Assembly (NCBI GenBank): GCA_003563255.1
Contig: PWSL01000450.1
Coordinates: forward strand, 1 to 24,595
DNA from: Desulfonatronospira sp.
GTDB lineage: Bacteria > Desulfobacterota > Desulfovibrionia > Desulfovibrionales > Desulfonatronovibrionaceae
Direction of reading: 5' to 3'
Length of the DNA stretch: 24,595 bases
In this document: positions 15,006 to 22,357 of the stretch, piece by piece
How positions within the stretch are numbered: position 1 is the stretch's first letter
How the letters are laid out: each line of letters opens with the position of its first letter
Position numbers and translations under genes: made by a program
The notes under the pieces: model-generated
The model's input: the letters and a program-made list of their open reading frames with translations, nothing else
What the model was told of the DNA's origin: nothing
Databases searched by the model: none

Positions 15006-15324
15006 TACAGCGACACTTTGTGTTAACACTACAGCGAAACTTCAAAAAATTTATTACCGTCTCAATTGGGGACAGGCACCCGGCACTTATTTTCCTAAGG
15101 AAGACTTACGGATTATGTATCTGTTTAGCGCTTTGCATGTGGCAGGGGGACTGGCTCTTTTGCCGGTTGATAGTCTGCAAATGCTTCAAAAATTCGGGGG
15201 CAAAAGAGCCAGTCCCCGGAGGTCAATCATAAGTTTCGCTGTAGTGCTAAACAGATACCGGATTATTATAATAAGTGCGGGGAGCCAAGTCCCCTTCGAG
15301 TTCAAATCAAGTGTCGCTGTAGTG
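15006..15324. repeat. Outer CACTACAGCGACAC-type element enclosing a second element
   Basis: TACAGCGACACTT (15006-15018) is complemented by AAGTGTCGCTGTA (15309-15321), with the right arm continuing to a complete GTG end at 15324. Both ends carry the GACAC variant. A GAAAC-type element is nested inside. ATAAGTGCGGGGA near 15271 and CTCAATTGGGGACAGGCA near 15061 repeat pieces of the 1811-1989 element. I see no gene in the 14900-15369 gap. Confidence 0.6.
15027..15246. repeat. Inner 220-bp CACTACAGCGAAAC-type element with REP-like hairpin
   Basis: CACTACAGCGAAACTT (15027-15042) and AAGTTTCGCTGTAGTG (15231-15246) are perfect complements. The inner stem GGGGACTGGCTCTTTTGCC (15146-15164) and GGCAAAAGAGCCAGTCCCC (15199-15217) is perfect over 19 bp. 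GTATCTGTTTAGC (15117-15129) inside also pairs perfectly with GCTAAACAGATAC (15246-15258) just outside the right end, so the pairings cross and suggest successive insertions. Confidence 0.65.
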
Positions 15325-15369
15325 GTACTAAGCGCCTAATAAAAGGTATTATCAAGACAAATTCAATAC

Positions 15370-16617
15370 TCATTTTTGGGTGATGAGCAAAAGCTGAAAC
15401 AGATTGTCCACCTGTGACTGCATCAGATTGGCGGCCTGGGGCAGAAGGGAAGGATCAATATTCAGACTGTTCCAGGATTCCAGATCCGGAGCAGGCACCA
15501 TATATTCCCCGCTGAAACCCATGAGGCATCCTGACGCCAGTACATTGGCCATGTTCACCAAAGATGTTTCGATGGGAAATCTGGATTTACCTGGACTGTT
15601 GTGATGCCTGATGCATTGCTCAATCTTTAAGGGAAGTTTCCAGTTTTCCATGACCTTCGCCCCCAACATGGCGTGGTCCTGACGAAAATATTTTTTTTCA
15701 GCCCGCATAAGATCCAGTCTTTGAGTTGCTGCAAGATGCATGGACCACAGAATTTCTTTTGGAAAGTAGCGCAGCATCAGAAGTCGTCCTATATCGTGCA
15801 GCAGGCCGCAGATAAATATGCTTTCGGTATTTGGAATGCTGCAGTACTGGGCCAGAGTCTTGGCGCCGATGGCGCAGGCCAGGCTGTGTTTCCAGAAACC
15901 CTGCATATTAATTATTTCCGGTGATATATTTTTGAAGGTGGAAAGCACACTGACACCCATGGCCAGCATGCTAAGCTGTCTTGTGCCTATGATGGCCACG
16001 GCCCGGCTTATGGTGTCAATGCGGGATGGAAAGCCGTAAAAAGAACTGTTCACCAGCTTCAGCAGCCTGGATGCCAGTCCCTGATCTTTGCTGATTATTT
16101 CGGCCAGATGCCTGGCCGATGTCCTGGGGTCCTGGATAGCCTTCTGGATTTTGAAAAAGATATCCGGCAGTGAAGGCATCCTGGTTTCATCCCTGATGAT
16201 TCTTGCTGGGTCCACAGGTTCGGCCCTGTGTTGTTCCTGTGGAGGAACATGGGACTCCAGGGTTTCCTGCCATTGTGAGACGGAAACGCTGTTATCAGGA
16301 TAACGACAGGCCCAGAGAGTGAAAATTTCCAGGAGTCTCCGGCTGTAAGTATCCTGAGGGTCATAATGAATAAACCTGTCCAGTACCAGGGATTCGGCCC
16401 TTTGACGTTCTTCTCTGGAAAAATTATCGGACTCTTGCTCTGTAGGAGCCCCGTCTCCATGGATGTCTACTTCACTGACGCCCCAGATCTTGAATATCCG
16501 AAGGTGTTTTTCCTCGATGCTGAGACCTCTGCCCAGCAAAAAACGCCCATTAAAGTCCCGGACATCATCTTCCAGGACCATGCCGGGTTTGAGATCTTCA
16601 ACAATTATTTTGCCCAT
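15370..16617 (-). CDS. HDOD-domain signalling protein
   Basis: 415 residues. The first 55 (MGKIIVEDLKPGMVLEDDV...) resemble the short N-terminal module found before HD-type output domains. A central linker follows, then an HDOD domain at about 147-350: LPDIFFKIQKAIQDP, ISKDQGLASRLLKLVNSSFY, ISRAVAIIGTRQL and FWKHS are typical blocks. GLLHDIGRL keeps His274-Asp275, but HDOD domains generally lack the full HD metal site and are thought to act as signalling scaffolds. The ribosome site is weak (AAAAGC before the ATG). It follows the GT-C gene on the same strand after 43 bases. Its role is unknown; a link with cyclic di-GMP proteins nearby is only contextual. Confidence 0.85.
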   Translation of the reverse strand: MGKIIVEDLKPGMVLEDDVRDFNGRFLLGRGLSIEEKHLRIFKIWGVSEVDIHGDGAPTEQESDNFSREERQRAESLVLDRFIHYDPQDTYSRRLLEIFTLWACRYPDNSVSVSQWQETLESHVPPQEQHRAEPVDPARIIRDETRMPSLPDIFFKIQKAIQDPRTSARHLAEIISKDQGLASRLLKLVNSSFYGFPSRIDTISRAVAIIGTRQLSMLAMGVSVLSTFKNISPEIINMQGFWKHSLACAIGAKTLAQYCSIPNTESIFICGLLHDIGRLLMLRYFPKEILWSMHLAATQRLDLMRAEKKYFRQDHAMLGAKVMENWKLPLKIEQCIRHHNSPGKSRFPIETSLVNMANVLASGCLMGFSGEYMVPAPDLESWNSLNIDPSLLPQAANLMQSQVDNLFQLLLITQK

Positions 16618-16660
16618 TGCTTTTGTATTTAAGTAAAATGACCGGAAAATGCAATACCTC

Positions 16661-18181
16661 TCAACGGATTTGTCCTTCTATATCACAGGGGGGCTGAAAT
16701 GTATACCGTTTATAGAAAAAGCAATGCCCCAGCGGCAGAAAGTCAGGAATACTGTAGTATCTGTGTTTTATCTCTGCCAGAACTTCTGTGCGGTAAGCAG
16801 CGTAGTCAAACCCACGGCCCAGGGCTACAGCGAATGAAGTCTGACGCACCCGAATCATGTGGGTGTCCACGCTGCTGAAATAGGGCGTCAGGCGGTTCAT
16901 GCGAATCTTATCATCCCGGGATAAAAACAGTATATCCCTGCCGTCAAGCTCTCTGAAATCGGTTATGCGGTCGTCTTCGCGGCCGTACCTGGACCCGGTG
17001 CCCAGCACTCCGAAGTACTCATTCGAGTAATAGGACAGCACAGCCGACCTGGAATAACTGGGGGTGGTATAATAATCGGCCTGGTAAGCCTCCAGTTCTG
17101 CTGCAATCTCGGCCGGGCGCATGTAGAATACGGCATCCCGGTAAAGCCCCGGCCTGTCCTTGAGGATTTCCAGGGGCAAAAGCAGGGCTGTAATGACGGC
17201 CAAGCTGTGAACCAGGGCATAACCCAGCATGAACCTGCGTCCCAGGGTCATGGATTTACCGGGCAATGCGGCATATACGACATACAAAAATGGTACAAAA
17301 CCCAGGATCCAGTGCGCTCCGACTGAATAAAAAAAGGAGGCGGCAAAAAATACACCCAGAGGCACAAAAGCGCAACAGGCGAACAAGGAGTGCCCTGATT
17401 TATGTATACTCCCCGGCAGTTGCCTTCGGTATCTGAAAAGCTGGACAGCAAGAACCGGGGAAAGCACCCAGACCAGTATGCCAAGCAGGAGCAGGGGCTG
17501 CAGAATACTGAACTGGGCATCGCCTCCTCTGCCCAGGTTGAAGGTGATGTTTACCCAGCAGTGATTGTAATTCCAGTATAGGTTGAAGGCTGCCAGGGGC
17601 AGGAAACCGGCAAGGACCAGTCCCAGGCGGGCAATTCTTTTTATGCCCCGGGCCGCAAAATAAACCAGGTAAGCTGAAAGCAGCAGGACTGCGAAATACT
17701 TGGAAAGAAAGGCCATCCCCAGAAACAGCCCTGAAATCAGGTACAGGGGGGGACTGTTTCTGATCTCCGCCCGGTGCAGGGTTACAGCGGATAAAAACAT
17801 GCCCAGGATTAGTGCTGTGTCGGTGGTGACCAGGACTCCCAGTAGAAAAACCGGAGTCAGGAGCAGGACAGAGGCGGCCAGCACGGCCCTGGTACGATCA
17901 TGGGGGCTTACCATGCTGTACACCCCCCAGACCAGGACATATCCGGCCAGAATGGAGGGAAGGCGTATAAAAATCTCGTGCTGGGAAAGCTGCATACAAA
18001 GGTGTATGAGCCACCCTATGAGAGGGGGGTGGTCATAGTAGCCCGGGGCCAGGTGTTGAGCCCAGACGACAAAGTAGGCCTCGTCACCTGTAAGTGGCAG
18101 GACGCCGGCCAGGATGAGCTTTAAAGGCACCGACAGCACCAGGGCGAAATAAAAAAAGTCTCTGGCTTGGGTGTAGTTCAT
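16661..18181 (-). CDS. GT-C membrane glycosyltransferase (PMT/ArnT-like)
   Basis: 506 residues with about 10-12 hydrophobic helices followed by a soluble C-terminal part (about 370-506). LTGDEAYFVVWAQHL gives the Asp33-Glu34 pair typical of the first external loop of GT-C enzymes, and YYDHPPLIGW (about 48-57) is the matching PMT_2 motif seen in ArnT-like proteins. Such enzymes use polyprenyl-phosphate sugars on the outer face of the inner membrane. Directly upstream lie genes for making polyprenyl-phospho-arabinose, so the likely donor is that lipid (inference from context). The acceptor (pilin, LPS or other glycan) is unknown. The 80 bases before the start hold a nested inverted repeat. Confidence 0.82.
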   Translation of the reverse strand: MNYTQARDFFYFALVLSVPLKLILAGVLPLTGDEAYFVVWAQHLAPGYYDHPPLIGWLIHLCMQLSQHEIFIRLPSILAGYVLVWGVYSMVSPHDRTRAVLAASVLLLTPVFLLGVLVTTDTALILGMFLSAVTLHRAEIRNSPPLYLISGLFLGMAFLSKYFAVLLLSAYLVYFAARGIKRIARLGLVLAGFLPLAAFNLYWNYNHCWVNITFNLGRGGDAQFSILQPLLLLGILVWVLSPVLAVQLFRYRRQLPGSIHKSGHSLFACCAFVPLGVFFAASFFYSVGAHWILGFVPFLYVVYAALPGKSMTLGRRFMLGYALVHSLAVITALLLPLEILKDRPGLYRDAVFYMRPAEIAAELEAYQADYYTTPSYSRSAVLSYYSNEYFGVLGTGSRYGREDDRITDFRELDGRDILFLSRDDKIRMNRLTPYFSSVDTHMIRVRQTSFAVALGRGFDYAAYRTEVLAEIKHRYYSIPDFLPLGHCFFYKRYTFQPPCDIEGQIR

Positions 18182-18185
18182 TTTT

Positions 18186-18243
18186 ACTCAAATTGCGTTT
18201 GGCTCAAAATAGTGACAAAGCGGGTCTTTGAGCCATTTTGAGT
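18186..18243. promoter_or_regulatory. Nested inverted repeat between dprE2-like and GT-C genes
   Basis: ACTCAAA (18186-18192) pairs with TTTGAGT (18237-18243), and inside it GGCTCAAA (18201-18208) pairs with TTTGAGCC (18227-18234). The structure sits directly upstream of the GT-C start on the minus strand. It could be an operator, an RNA hairpin that adjusts operon expression, or a repeat. No T-run follows. Confidence 0.35.
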
Positions 18244-18261
18244 GGAGCAGGGGGACGGGGC

Positions 18262-18996
18262 TTAGATGGACATGCGCTTGAACACCCTCTCTGGGATGCA
18301 TTTGATGACCAGCATGATCCAGCGCCACATCCACCTGGTATAAACAATCTCTTTTTGTTTTATTATGGCCTTGAAAATATCCCGGGCGGCCTGCTCCGGA
18401 GAAGCGGTAAGACGGGCAGGAAGATCCATGTCCCTGGTCATCCTGGTCCTTACAAATCCCGGCTTGACGGTTATTACCCGGACCCCTTTGCTGTGCAGCC
18501 TGTTTCTAAGGCCGCTTAAAAATGTGCTGAGGCCTGCCTTGGCGCTGCCGTAAACGTAGTTGGCCTTGCGGCCGCGGTCCCCGGCCACGGAACTGATGCC
18601 CAGGATGAATCCCTCCCCGGCCTGCTCCAGATGATTGGCGGCTATGGTCAGAATACTTATGCAGCCGGTGTAGTTGGTGTGGATTATCTTTTCCCAGTGC
18701 TTCCGTGTTTTACGGGCCTGATCTTCTTCACCCAGCAGCCCGAAGGCCAGGACCAGGCCGTAGGGTCCGGGCTCAAGGGATTCGTAAAACGTTTGGTGCG
18801 AGTCAAAGTCCAGGGCATCAAAGAACATCCCCCGGGCATTTATACTGTATCTCAGTTGCAGGTCCCGGGCATCTTTTTCAAGTTCTTCAGGGTGACGTCC
18901 AGCCAGATATAGATCATGGCCTGCTGCGGCCAGTTCATGGCCCAGGGCCCTGGCGATGTCCGAGCCTGCACCCAGGATCAATACGGGTTTTGACAT
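18262..18996 (-). CDS. dprE2: DprE2-like short-chain reductase (polyprenyl-phospho-2-ketopentofuranose reductase)
   Basis: 244 residues of classical SDR fold: the NAD(P) loop GAGSDIA at 9-15, Ser136 and the YGSAK pair Tyr149/Lys153. KPGFVRTRMT follows as in SDRs that act on lipid-linked sugars. The C-terminal hydrophobic helix (about 222-234, WMWRWIMLVIKCI) could attach it to the membrane. In mycobacteria DprE2 reduces the 2-keto intermediate made by DprE1 to decaprenyl-phospho-arabinose. The gene overlaps the DprE1-like gene by 19 bases, the usual neighbour. Assignment rests on this pairing as much as on the fold, since SDRs are diverse. Confidence 0.82.
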   Translation of the reverse strand: MSKPVLILGAGSDIARALGHELAAAGHDLYLAGRHPEELEKDARDLQLRYSINARGMFFDALDFDSHQTFYESLEPGPYGLVLAFGLLGEEDQARKTRKHWEKIIHTNYTGCISILTIAANHLEQAGEGFILGISSVAGDRGRKANYVYGSAKAGLSTFLSGLRNRLHSKGVRVITVKPGFVRTRMTRDMDLPARLTASPEQAARDIFKAIIKQKEIVYTRWMWRWIMLVIKCIPERVFKRMSI

Positions 18997-20321
18997 ATTC
19001 CAAGCCTCCTGGATTGCAGGGAACTCAATTTGTTTTCCGGGTCAAGTCTTTTTTTTAGGTTCAGAAATTCTTTTATCCGAGGATATCCCTGCCAGAGCAT
19101 GTCTTTTTGCATCCTGGCGTCCTTGGCCAGGTAAATTCTGCCCCCCAGATTCAAAACCACCCTGTCCAGGGTATTCAACAGGGAAAAAAGCCCGGCGCGG
19201 ATGGGGAAGTCCAGGGCCAGGGTATAGCCGGGCATCGGAAAGGACAGGGGTCCTTGTCCGGGACCCAGGAGTTTCAGTACCGCAAGGTATGGATGCAGCC
19301 CAAAGGAGTGTATATGCTGCAGGATCTTTTGTAATCCGGCTCCGGAACTGCAGCGGGGCAGTACAAACTGGTATTGCAGGAAGCCCTGCGGGCCGTAAAG
19401 CTGGTTCCAGTCGCGCAATCCGTCCAGGGGGTAGAAAAAGGACTTAAGATCTGTAACAGACCGTCCTTTGCGCCTGGAGTTGAGTGTATAGTAGAGGGAA
19501 TTGAAGGCTTTTATTCCAGGGTTGGTCAAGGCCCTGCAAGGCGGGGTAAAGGGAAGTCTTGCGCCGCCTGTTGCGGGTGGGAGCAGTTCGGCATGCGGTG
19601 CCTCACCGGCCCGGCAGTGTTCTCCCAGCATAAAAAGACCCCTGCCCAGCTTTTTGCCCTTCTGCAGGCAGTCCATCCAGGCCACGGAATAGGTGCCGGC
19701 CTGGTATTCTTGAAAAAAGCCCATTAGTTCATCCAGATCTTTTGCCGGCAGGGTCTTTTGCCGGATAAATACGGACTCAAGAGGCACAAGCCTGATCCTG
19801 GCGGACAGGATAAGTCCCAGCAGCCCCATGCCTCCGCAGACAGCCTCAAAGATATCGTGGTCCTTGTCCCTGGAACAGTTCAGGATGTCCCCCCGGGGGG
19901 TCAAAAGGCGCAGGTCCAGGACGTGGCTGCCGAAGGCTCCGTGAAGGTGGTGATTCTTGCCGTGAACGTCACTGGCAATGGCGCCTCCCAGGGTGACATG
20001 GCTGGTGCCGGGAGTAACCGGCAGGAACCAGCCCCTGGGAATGATAACGCGCAGGATATGTTCCAGGCTGGCTCCGGCTTCGCATTCCAGGATGCCCCGG
20101 TTGGAATCCATGGATATAAAACGGCAAAACTTCGGGGTGGATATGACAAAGCGGTTCATGGAACAGTCCCCGTAGGAGCGTCCCAGGCCACGGGGAATGC
20201 AGTACCTGTTCATCTCCAGCATTTGCAGCGCCTGGCCTTCAGTCCTTAAGTCCTCAAGCTTAGCCTCAATGCGGGGGTAGTTGTTCCAGTTGGACAGCAG
20301 CAAAGGTTTAGAATCTCCCAA
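18978..20321 (-). CDS. dprE1: DprE1-like FAD oxidase (polyprenyl-phospho-ribose 2'-oxidase)
   Basis: 447 residues. PRGLGRSYGD (43-52) and TLGGAIASDVHGKNHH (110-125) are near-identical to the FAD-binding segments of mycobacterial DprE1, including the His of HGKNHH. GGRIYLAKDAR (Lys400) matches the catalytic region with Lys418 of the M. tuberculosis enzyme. YTLALDFPI places Ala369 where M. tuberculosis has Cys387, the residue attacked by benzothiazinone inhibitors. Function: FAD-dependent oxidation of polyprenyl-phospho-ribose at C2'. The start is uncertain: the open frame begins with TTG at 20321, 22 bases after the GtrA stop and without a clear ribosome site. A TTG six codons later lies ten bases after GGGAG. 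The gene overlaps the DprE2-like gene by 19 bases. Confidence 0.9.
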   Translation of the reverse strand: MGDSKPLLLSNWNNYPRIEAKLEDLRTEGQALQMLEMNRYCIPRGLGRSYGDCSMNRFVISTPKFCRFISMDSNRGILECEAGASLEHILRVIIPRGWFLPVTPGTSHVTLGGAIASDVHGKNHHLHGAFGSHVLDLRLLTPRGDILNCSRDKDHDIFEAVCGGMGLLGLILSARIRLVPLESVFIRQKTLPAKDLDELMGFFQEYQAGTYSVAWMDCLQKGKKLGRGLFMLGEHCRAGEAPHAELLPPATGGARLPFTPPCRALTNPGIKAFNSLYYTLNSRRKGRSVTDLKSFFYPLDGLRDWNQLYGPQGFLQYQFVLPRCSSGAGLQKILQHIHSFGLHPYLAVLKLLGPGQGPLSFPMPGYTLALDFPIRAGLFSLLNTLDRVVLNLGGRIYLAKDARMQKDMLWQGYPRIKEFLNLKKRLDPENKLSSLQSRRLGICQNPY

Positions 20322-20343
20322 GGGTTGATTTCTGTTTAAAACA

Positions 20344-20748
20344 TCACAAATTGCAGCTTGTCCGGAAAACCCATTTTTTATCGAGCCTGTATTTTAGGAT
20401 ATAACCTATGGTCAGCCCCAGAGCTCCACCGACATATTTGGCATGCTGGAAATCAAAGAGATGGTAAAATCCGATTTCAGTTGCCCAGAATATCAGGGTG
20501 GTCATGGTACCCATGCATGAATAAAGAATGAACTTTTTGGTATCATCGCAAAAGTCAGCTGCAATATACCAGAAAATATATTTCTTGTCCAAAATGTACT
20601 TGGTCAGCAACCCGGTAAGGGTGCCGCATGCAAGGGCCAGGTAGAGCTCCAGGGGGCCGTGGTACAGGGTGAAGCACACAAGCTGGGTGCCCAGGTTGAC
20701 CAGGATGGCCGCCAGAGCGAACAAGGCATATAATAAGGCTGTATTCAT
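20344..20748 (-). CDS. GtrA-family small membrane protein
   Basis: 134 residues with four hydrophobic helices (roughly 5-27, 36-53, 73-91 and 103-118) and the short charged loops LTKYILDKKYIFW and LKYRLDKKWVF that mark GtrA proteins. GtrA members are linked to movement of polyprenyl-phosphate sugars across the inner membrane. In M. tuberculosis the GtrA-like Rv3789 is adjacent to dprE1 and dprE2, just as here. The start overlaps the end of the UbiA gene by four bases (ATGA), indicating coupled translation. Confidence 0.88.
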   Translation of the reverse strand: MNTALLYALFALAAILVNLGTQLVCFTLYHGPLELYLALACGTLTGLLTKYILDKKYIFWYIAADFCDDTKKFILYSCMGTMTTLIFWATEIGFYHLFDFQHAKYVGGALGLTIGYILKYRLDKKWVFRTSCNL

Positions 20749-21614
20749 GTCAGAGTCAGGATGAGAAAGAATAACAGCCAGCCGGCCACTGACAGCTGCA
20801 TGAAGCGATCCTGAAGCATTACCTGGGTAGGGTTGCCCCCTCCCTCTTCCACGAAGACTATCTGCAGGTAGCGCATGATGCCCAGAAGAACAAAAACAGC
20901 GCTCAGGTACAGGTGACGGGAGTCAAATCGCTCCTGGACCTCCGGGGATATGGTATACAGGATATAACTGACCAGAGTCACGGCAGCCATAATAATCATG
21001 GAGACGTTGACGAATTCCAGGGTGTAGCCGTCAATGCACCTGCGCACATCTCTGCCTTCGTCAAAGAGAAGGACATCGTCCCGGCGCTTGGCCAGGGCCA
21101 GGAAAAGCGCCAGGAGAAAAGTCATGAGCACGATCCACATGGAGGCCTGCACCATGGCAGCCTCTGCACCGGCAAAGATTCTCAGCACAAAACCGGTCCC
21201 GATGATAAACACGTCCAGAACGGCTACATGCTTGAGCTTTAATGTGTAAAGGGTGTTCAACAGCGAATACGCAACCAGTATGAAAAAGATTTTCCAGTCC
21301 AGTACAAGGCCCAGCCCCAGTCCTGCAACAAGGAGAAAGGCCATGCATAAATAAGCCCGGGGCATGGATATCAGGCCGGCGGGCAGGGGACGGTGTTTTT
21401 TGACTGGGTGCCTGCTGTCCTGGGAGATGTCCTTTATGTCGTTGAATATATAAACACTGCTGGCCACCAGGCAGAAGGCGGCAAAGGCAATGCAGGTTTT
21501 AAAAAGGGGTTCTGCCTCCAGAAAGCGGAAAGAGAAAAACAGGGGAGCAAAAACAAAGAGGTTTTTGATGTACTGCTGCGGTCTTAAAAGGGCTATATAG
21601 GCCTTGTTGAACAT
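20745..21614 (-). CDS. UbiA-family prenyltransferase (decaprenyl-phosphate phosphoribosyltransferase-like)
   Basis: 289 residues, about eight membrane helices. The first Asp-rich motif is NDIKDISQD (Asn58, Asp59, Asp62, Asp66; NDxxDxxxD), followed by HPVKKHRPLPAG. This combination, with the opening LLRPQQYIKN, is typical of the branch that transfers phosphoribose from PRPP to polyprenyl phosphate (Rv3806c type) rather than quinone or heme enzymes. YTLKLKHVAVLDVFIIGTGF is the second conserved block. The product would be the substrate, after dephosphorylation, for DprE1. No matching phosphatase (Rv3807c-like) is seen in the window. It opens the operon after a 60-base gap. Confidence 0.88.
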   Translation of the reverse strand: MFNKAYIALLRPQQYIKNLFVFAPLFFSFRFLEAEPLFKTCIAFAAFCLVASSVYIFNDIKDISQDSRHPVKKHRPLPAGLISMPRAYLCMAFLLVAGLGLGLVLDWKIFFILVAYSLLNTLYTLKLKHVAVLDVFIIGTGFVLRIFAGAEAAMVQASMWIVLMTFLLALFLALAKRRDDVLLFDEGRDVRRCIDGYTLEFVNVSMIIMAAVTLVSYILYTISPEVQERFDSRHLYLSAVFVLLGIMRYLQIVFVEEGGGNPTQVMLQDRFMQLSVAGWLLFFLILTLT

Positions 21615-21674
21615 GGTTTCCGAAAAAAGTGGCTGTCTGCTGCAGGGCAGGTTTTTTACTGCAGAAATTCACTG

Positions 21675-22355
21675 TCAGCGGCAAAGATCCCGGGCAGGTA
21701 CCTGCTGCAGTTGCTGGTTCCAGTAAAGCATAATGGATTGGTTTCCGGGATCCGGCCGGGACATCCCAAAATCGTCCTGAATCAGACCAAGGTAAAGGCA
21801 AATCAGGGCCAGTATCTCGGGATCGCTTTCCTTTTGCAGGGCCTTTTGCACCTGAGTACATGCCTGTCTTGACAGCTCCGGATGTCCCTGGGCCAGCCTG
21901 GCCAGGCCCCAGAAAGCCCCCCGGCGCAGGGGCAGGTGCTCCAGATAGTTGTCGCTTCCGGTATCCCCCTGAACCAGGTACGAAAAAAAGATACGGTGGT
22001 ATTCCCGGGCCAGAATCATGTTGCGGGCCATTATTTCGCCCATGCATTCAGGAGAGCCCCACCCGATTCCGCCGGATTCGTCATTCAGGGTCCACATGAA
22101 ACGGCGCATGACTACGCGGGCCTGCTCCAGGTCTTTGTCTGCAAGACTGCTGACGCAAGCCCCTGCAGCAGTGACCGCGTGCCACTTGACTCGAATTTTG
22201 GGGTTTAAAAGGGCCGTGTAAAGGGCACCAAGGAGCTTGGGGGCTGGGTGTGAAAGTAAATCCGGCAGCACAGTTGATATGTCATCCCGGTCCAGCAGGA
22301 CCGGGATTCTGTTTTTCAACTCCCTGTAAGAGCCTTGCGCCCTGGTATTATGCAT
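21675..22355 (-). CDS. DVU0298-like conserved protein of sulfate reducers
   Basis: 226 residues from the ATG at 22355, two bases after the roo stop. The open frame reaches 22415, but that would overlap roo by 58 bases. The protein is alpha-helical in appearance, with HEAT-like stretches such as KVRWHA-type (here RVKWHAVTAAGACV) and REYHRIFFSYL. The block RRFMWTLNDESGGIGWGSPECMGEI is what I recognise from the DVU0298 family of Desulfovibrio. Function is unknown. Position directly behind roo suggests co-transcription with the oxygen-defence genes, but conservation of that order would need checking. Confidence 0.7.
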   Translation of the reverse strand: MHNTRAQGSYRELKNRIPVLLDRDDISTVLPDLLSHPAPKLLGALYTALLNPKIRVKWHAVTAAGACVSSLADKDLEQARVVMRRFMWTLNDESGGIGWGSPECMGEIMARNMILAREYHRIFFSYLVQGDTGSDNYLEHLPLRRGAFWGLARLAQGHPELSRQACTQVQKALQKESDPEILALICLYLGLIQDDFGMSRPDPGNQSIMLYWNQQLQQVPARDLCR

Positions 22356-22357
22356 GA

